The notes beneath the pieces were generated by a model, which saw only the letters and a program-made list of their open reading frames with translations, searched no databases and was not told the DNA's origin. From Actinacidiphila sp. DG2A-62 (lineage in GTDB: Bacteria; Actinomycetota; Actinomycetes; Streptomycetales; Streptomycetaceae): DNA of 64,000 nt. The translations under genes and the position numbers were made by a program. This document shows positions 61,038 to 64,000 of the stretch, in pieces. The stretch is from NCBI RefSeq assembly GCF_035825295.1, contig NZ_JAYMGI010000002.1, positions 2,148,001 through 2,212,000 of the forward strand. Direction: 5' to 3'. The stretch's first letter is position 1. Each line of letters starts with the position of its first letter.

Positions 61038-62942
61038 TCAGCCGGGGGTGCCCGTACGGCGCGGGCCGGTCCCCCAGATCTCCTCGCTCTGCCGCAGCAG
61101 GTCGGCGACGCTGGACTCGCGGTCGTCCGGCTGCTTGCCCTTGGCGCCCTTCCGGCCGTTGGCTTGAGCGTCGGTATCCTCCGGCCCGCCGGAGTTCTGC
61201 GCGGGCGGCGGTTCCTCGGGCCCGGTCGCGCAGGTGAACTCCATGCGCCGCGGGGTTCCGGGCCCCGGCGGCTTCGGCTTCCAGGCGGGCCGTACCGGTT
61301 CGCCGAACGGCTCCGCCTCGCCCGCGGTGTTGAGGCGTCCGACCGCGTACGCGGCGCCGGCGGCCCCGATGAGGGCGGCCGTCTCCTGGTCCGCGGTGAG
61401 CACGCCGGACCCGGCGGCGTGGGCGGATGCCCCTGCGGCGGGTTCCCCGAGCAGGTGCAGCAGCGAGGTGTCCGGCGCGTCCCAGGAGGACACGTCGTCG
61501 ACTGCCGGTCCCGCGGCGGCGGTCACGGGGTCAGCGGGTGCGCCCGCACTGATACGCGCGGCGTCGCCTGGGGCAGCGGGAACGTCGGCGCTGGAACCGG
61601 CGGCGGGTGTACGCGCCCCGGAGGCCGCGGTCTGCACCGGCCTGCGAAGCGATCCCTCGACCGGCGAGTGCGGAGAGGTGTGCGCCGTAGCCTGAAGCGG
61701 ACTGCCGCTCGGACCGGCCGAGCTGCCCGATCCGGCCGAGCTACCCGAACCGGCCGTGCCGGCCGCACCGGCGAACTGCCCCCGTACGGGCTGGGCGGGG
61801 GCTACGGTGCCGGCCGACGCGGCGACGGTCGCGCCCGCCGGGTGGGTGAGCGTCTCGTACGCCTCCCCGTCCGCCGGGTGGCCGTGCGCCGGGGAGGCGG
61901 CCACCTCGGCCGGCTGGGCCTGCGCGGCCGGTTCCCTCTCTGCCTGGGCGATCTGGTCCGCGCCCGCCTCCGCCCCGACGTCGTCCACGCCCGGAGCGCG
62001 CGGACCCCGCGCTTCGAGTCGCAGGGGGACTGCCGCGGGCGTGACGGCGGCAGCCTCGGACACGGCGTCGGCCGTCTCCGGAACCCCTGCCTCCGATGCC
62101 TGCGTTCCCTCCTGGGGGCCGACTCCCTCATCGGGGGTCGCCGAAGTGGCGTCCGGACGAGCGGCGTCCGGCGCGCCGGAGCCGGCCGGGCCGACCCCCT
62201 GCGAGCCGGCGCCCTCCCCAGCGGCCGTCGCTGGAACAGCGCCCGCCGGACTGGGCCCGGCGGGAGCGGCCTCCCACAGTTCGGACCCCGCGTCGACCAC
62301 GGCGTCCGGCGCGCCGGAGCCCGCAGGAGAAGTCCCGTGCGGGCCGACACCCGGCTGCGCAGCGCCCGCCGGGACCGCCCCCGCCGAAGCGACCTCTTGC
62401 GAGGGCGAGCCGGCTCGCGCCTCGTCGGACGTCATGGGGGCATCATCCGCTGACGTGGCGTCCGGCGCACCGGCGCCCTGAGCCGGGGCGGTTTCCCAGA
62501 GCGCGTCCTGCCACGCCGTGGACCGCTCGCCGCGGCGGTCGTCCGGGCGGCCGGCCGCGCCCGCCCCGGAACCGGCCGCGGCGCCCCACGCGCCGGCCGC
62601 CAGGAAGGACAGCCCCTCCAGCATGGCGGTCGCGGACTCGTCGGCCGGCGATGCGGTGTCACGGGCGGCATCCGGGCCGGCGGGCACGCCGGTCGGCGCG
62701 GCGGCGGTCGCGGAGCCGGCGTCATCCGCCCCAACAGCGGGTCCGGCCGCGGGTCCGGCCGCGGGTCCGGCCACGGCCGCGGCGTCGCCGCCGGGCAACC
62801 ACAGGCGCCCCGCCCCCGGCGCCGCGCCCGGCGAGGAGCCGGCATCGACGCCGTGCCGCACCGGGGTGACCGACCACGGCTCGCGGTCGCCGGCCAGGAG
62901 TCCGGACGCGTCGGACGCGGGCCGGTCGCCGTCGCTGTTCCC
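61038..62942 (-). CDS. Ala/Gly/Pro-rich T7SS-locus protein, C-terminal part
   Basis: About 635 codons to the stop at 61038. Low-complexity Ala/Gly/Pro/Ser sequence contains repeated GAPDA, PAGSGAPDA and SGSSAGSGSSAGPSG blocks. It ends in a more ordered tail: LLHLLGEPAAGASAHAAGSG, AALIGAAGAAYAVGRLN, MEFTCATGPEEPPP and a charged end (RESSVADLLRQSEEIWGTG). It continues the segment to its right after a frame change at a C5 run (62940-62944), where SDGDRPASDASGLL lines up with the repeats upstream. No known domain is seen; it sits just before the YbaB-like gene. Confidence 0.65.
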   Translation of the reverse strand, partial: GNSDGDRPASDASGLLAGDREPWSVTPVRHGVDAGSSPGAAPGAGRLWLPGGDAAAVAGPAAGPAAGPAVGADDAGSATAAAPTGVPAGPDAARDTASPADESATAMLEGLSFLAAGAWGAAAGSGAGAAGRPDDRRGERSTAWQDALWETAPAQGAGAPDATSADDAPMTSDEARAGSPSQEVASAGAVPAGAAQPGVGPHGTSPAGSGAPDAVVDAGSELWEAAPAGPSPAGAVPATAAGEGAGSQGVGPAGSGAPDAARPDATSATPDEGVGPQEGTQASEAGVPETADAVSEAAAVTPAAVPLRLEARGPRAPGVDDVGAEAGADQIAQAEREPAAQAQPAEVAASPAHGHPADGEAYETLTHPAGATVAASAGTVAPAQPVRGQFAGAAGTAGSGSSAGSGSSAGPSGSPLQATAHTSPHSPVEGSLRRPVQTAASGARTPAAGSSADVPAAPGDAARISAGAPADPVTAAAGPAVDDVSSWDAPDTSLLHLLGEPAAGASAHAAGSGVLTADQETAALIGAAGAAYAVGRLNTAGEAEPFGEPVRPAWKPKPPGPGTPRRMEFTCATGPEEPPPAQNSGGPEDTDAQANGRKGAKGKQPDDRESSVADLLRQSEEIWGTGPRRTGTPG

Positions 62943-64000
62943 CCGCCCATGCCGCCCATTCCGCCCATCGGCATCATCGGCGTACTGGCGGCGGTTGCGC
63001 CCGGGCCTTGCGCGGGCGTGCCCCCGTCGGCCGCCGAACCGTCCAGACCGACCAGACCGTCCGGACCCGCCGGGGAGGACGGCCCGCCCGGCAGATCGAG
63101 GCCCGGAGCACCGGACGTCGGAGCGCCCGACAGACCGCCCGACAGACCGCCGGACCCGGCTACGGACGTGTCCCCGCCCAACAGGTCGTGCGAGGACTGC
63201 GGGCCAGGCAGGTCGAGGCCAGGCCCGCCCGGCGCCGTACCGTCCGGCAGACCGCCGGCCCCGCCCAGCGACGTGTCCCCCAGCCACGGCTGCGCACTGC
63301 CCTGCAACAGACCCGACGCATCCGACGACGGCACGTCCGAACCGCCCGCACCCGCACCGCCCGCACCCGAACCCATCCCACCCATCGGCATCATCGGCAT
63401 CGACGAGCCCACAGTGCCGGGACCGCCGACGCCCTGAGCAGGTGTATCCGCTGCGAACGCCAGGGTGTCGAGCCCGTCCAGTCCGCCGAGTCCGCCGAGT
63501 CCGTTGCCGACGGACTGCGGGTTTGGCAGGTCGAGGCCAGGACCGCCCGACGCCGTACCGTCCGGCAGACCGCCGGCCCCGCCCAGCGACGTGTCCCCCA
63601 GCCACGGCTGCGCACTGCCCTGCAACAGACCCGACGCATCCGACGACGGCACGTCCGAACCGCCCGCACCCGCACCGCCCGCACCCGAACCCATACCGCC
63701 CATCGGCATCATCGGCATCGACGAGCCAAGGGTGCCGGGACTGCCGGCGATCTGGCCGGCCGGGTCGGAGGCGAGGGAGGTGTCCGGATAGGGCTGGAAC
63801 TGCTCGCCGAGGTTCGGCGCGGCGGTTCCGGTCGTGTTCAGGGCGGGCAGGTCGGAGCCGGGGTAACCGGACGCCTCGGACGGTCCGGAGTATCCGGGGA
63901 GGTCGACGCTGCCCGGGCTGCCCACGGAGCCGGTGCCGAAGTCGTCGGCACTGTCCGGATACGGCGAGAGACCCTTGCCCGTGTCCTCCGACGCCCCGGT
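62943..64000 (-). CDS. Met/Gly/Pro-rich repetitive T7SS-locus protein (5' end outside window)
   Basis: The frame is open to the right edge, so the N-terminus is missing. It is composed of 106-residue near-perfect repeats containing SSMPMMPMGGMGSGAGG, SDVPSSDASGLLQGSAQP and GDTSLGGAGGLPDGTA. The style recalls the Gly/Pro/Met-rich C-terminal tails of actinobacterial WXG100/PPE-like proteins in ESX loci. Whether it has a WXG100 or PPE head lies beyond the window. Confidence 0.65.
63230..63728 (-). repeat. 318-bp-period direct repeats in the Met/Gly-rich protein
   Basis: Two copies, about 63230-63410 and 63548-63728, match almost base for base at an offset of 318 bp (106 codons). A third, degraded copy lies near 62890-62980, where the reading frame also changes. 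Confidence 0.8.

Overview
The window is very GC-rich DNA with strong third-position G/C bias, AGGAGG-type ribosome binding sites and GTG/TTG starts. This points to a Streptomyces-like actinomycete. I see no rRNA, tRNA, CRISPR array or insertion sequence.

Left part (1-17.1 kb): ordinary-sized genes for oxidative catabolism, with no frameshifts visible. A minus-strand FAD monooxygenase runs off the left edge and is preceded by a GntR/FCD regulator. Divergent from it is a plus-strand aromatic-catabolism run: FAH-family hydrolase, two-domain extradiol (VOC) dioxygenase, MhpA-like FAD hydroxylase, IclR-type regulator and SDR dehydrogenase. Next is a Tat-exported molybdenum hydroxylase operon of PaoABC/YagTSR type: a 2Fe-2S subunit, an FAD/4Fe-4S subunit, a molybdopterin subunit and an XdhC-type maturation factor. 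It is flanked by two TetR regulators. A GMC oxidoreductase and a ComJ-like small protein close this part. Three intergenic inverted repeats look like operators for the GntR, IclR and TetR regulators.

Right part (17.3-64 kb, all minus strand): a type VII secretion (ESX-like) substrate locus. In transcription order it holds a Gly/Pro/Met/Ala-rich repetitive protein entering from the right edge, a YbaB/EbfC-like protein, a small WXG100-like protein, an SseB-like T7SS-associated protein, and then one enormous coding region from 59106 to 17286. That region starts with a WXG100-like/CpnT-type N-terminal domain. It continues through proline-rich linkers, a papain-like toxin deamidase domain, a lethal-factor-like zinc metalloprotease domain, a second papain-like domain, a four-copy ~290-bp repeat, an OTU-like domain, three ~4.4-kb repeated modules each carrying a caspase/CPD-like His-Gly...Cys dyad, a fourth such dyad, and a long beta-rich tail. 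If the reading-frame breaks are indels it would be one protein of about 13,900 residues, or about 2,290 plus 11,650 if the ATGA junction at 52241-52244 is real. As given, the sequence switches frame about a dozen times, nearly always at short G or C runs. That suggests sequence error more than decay, but I cannot settle it.

The giant locus resembles the huge Streptomyces proteins that I recall being annotated as 'lonely Cys domain-containing'. The novel points are the complete His-Cys dyads in four copies, their resemblance to MARTX/TcdB autoprocessing domains, and the packing of several toxin-like catalytic domains into one type VII substrate.
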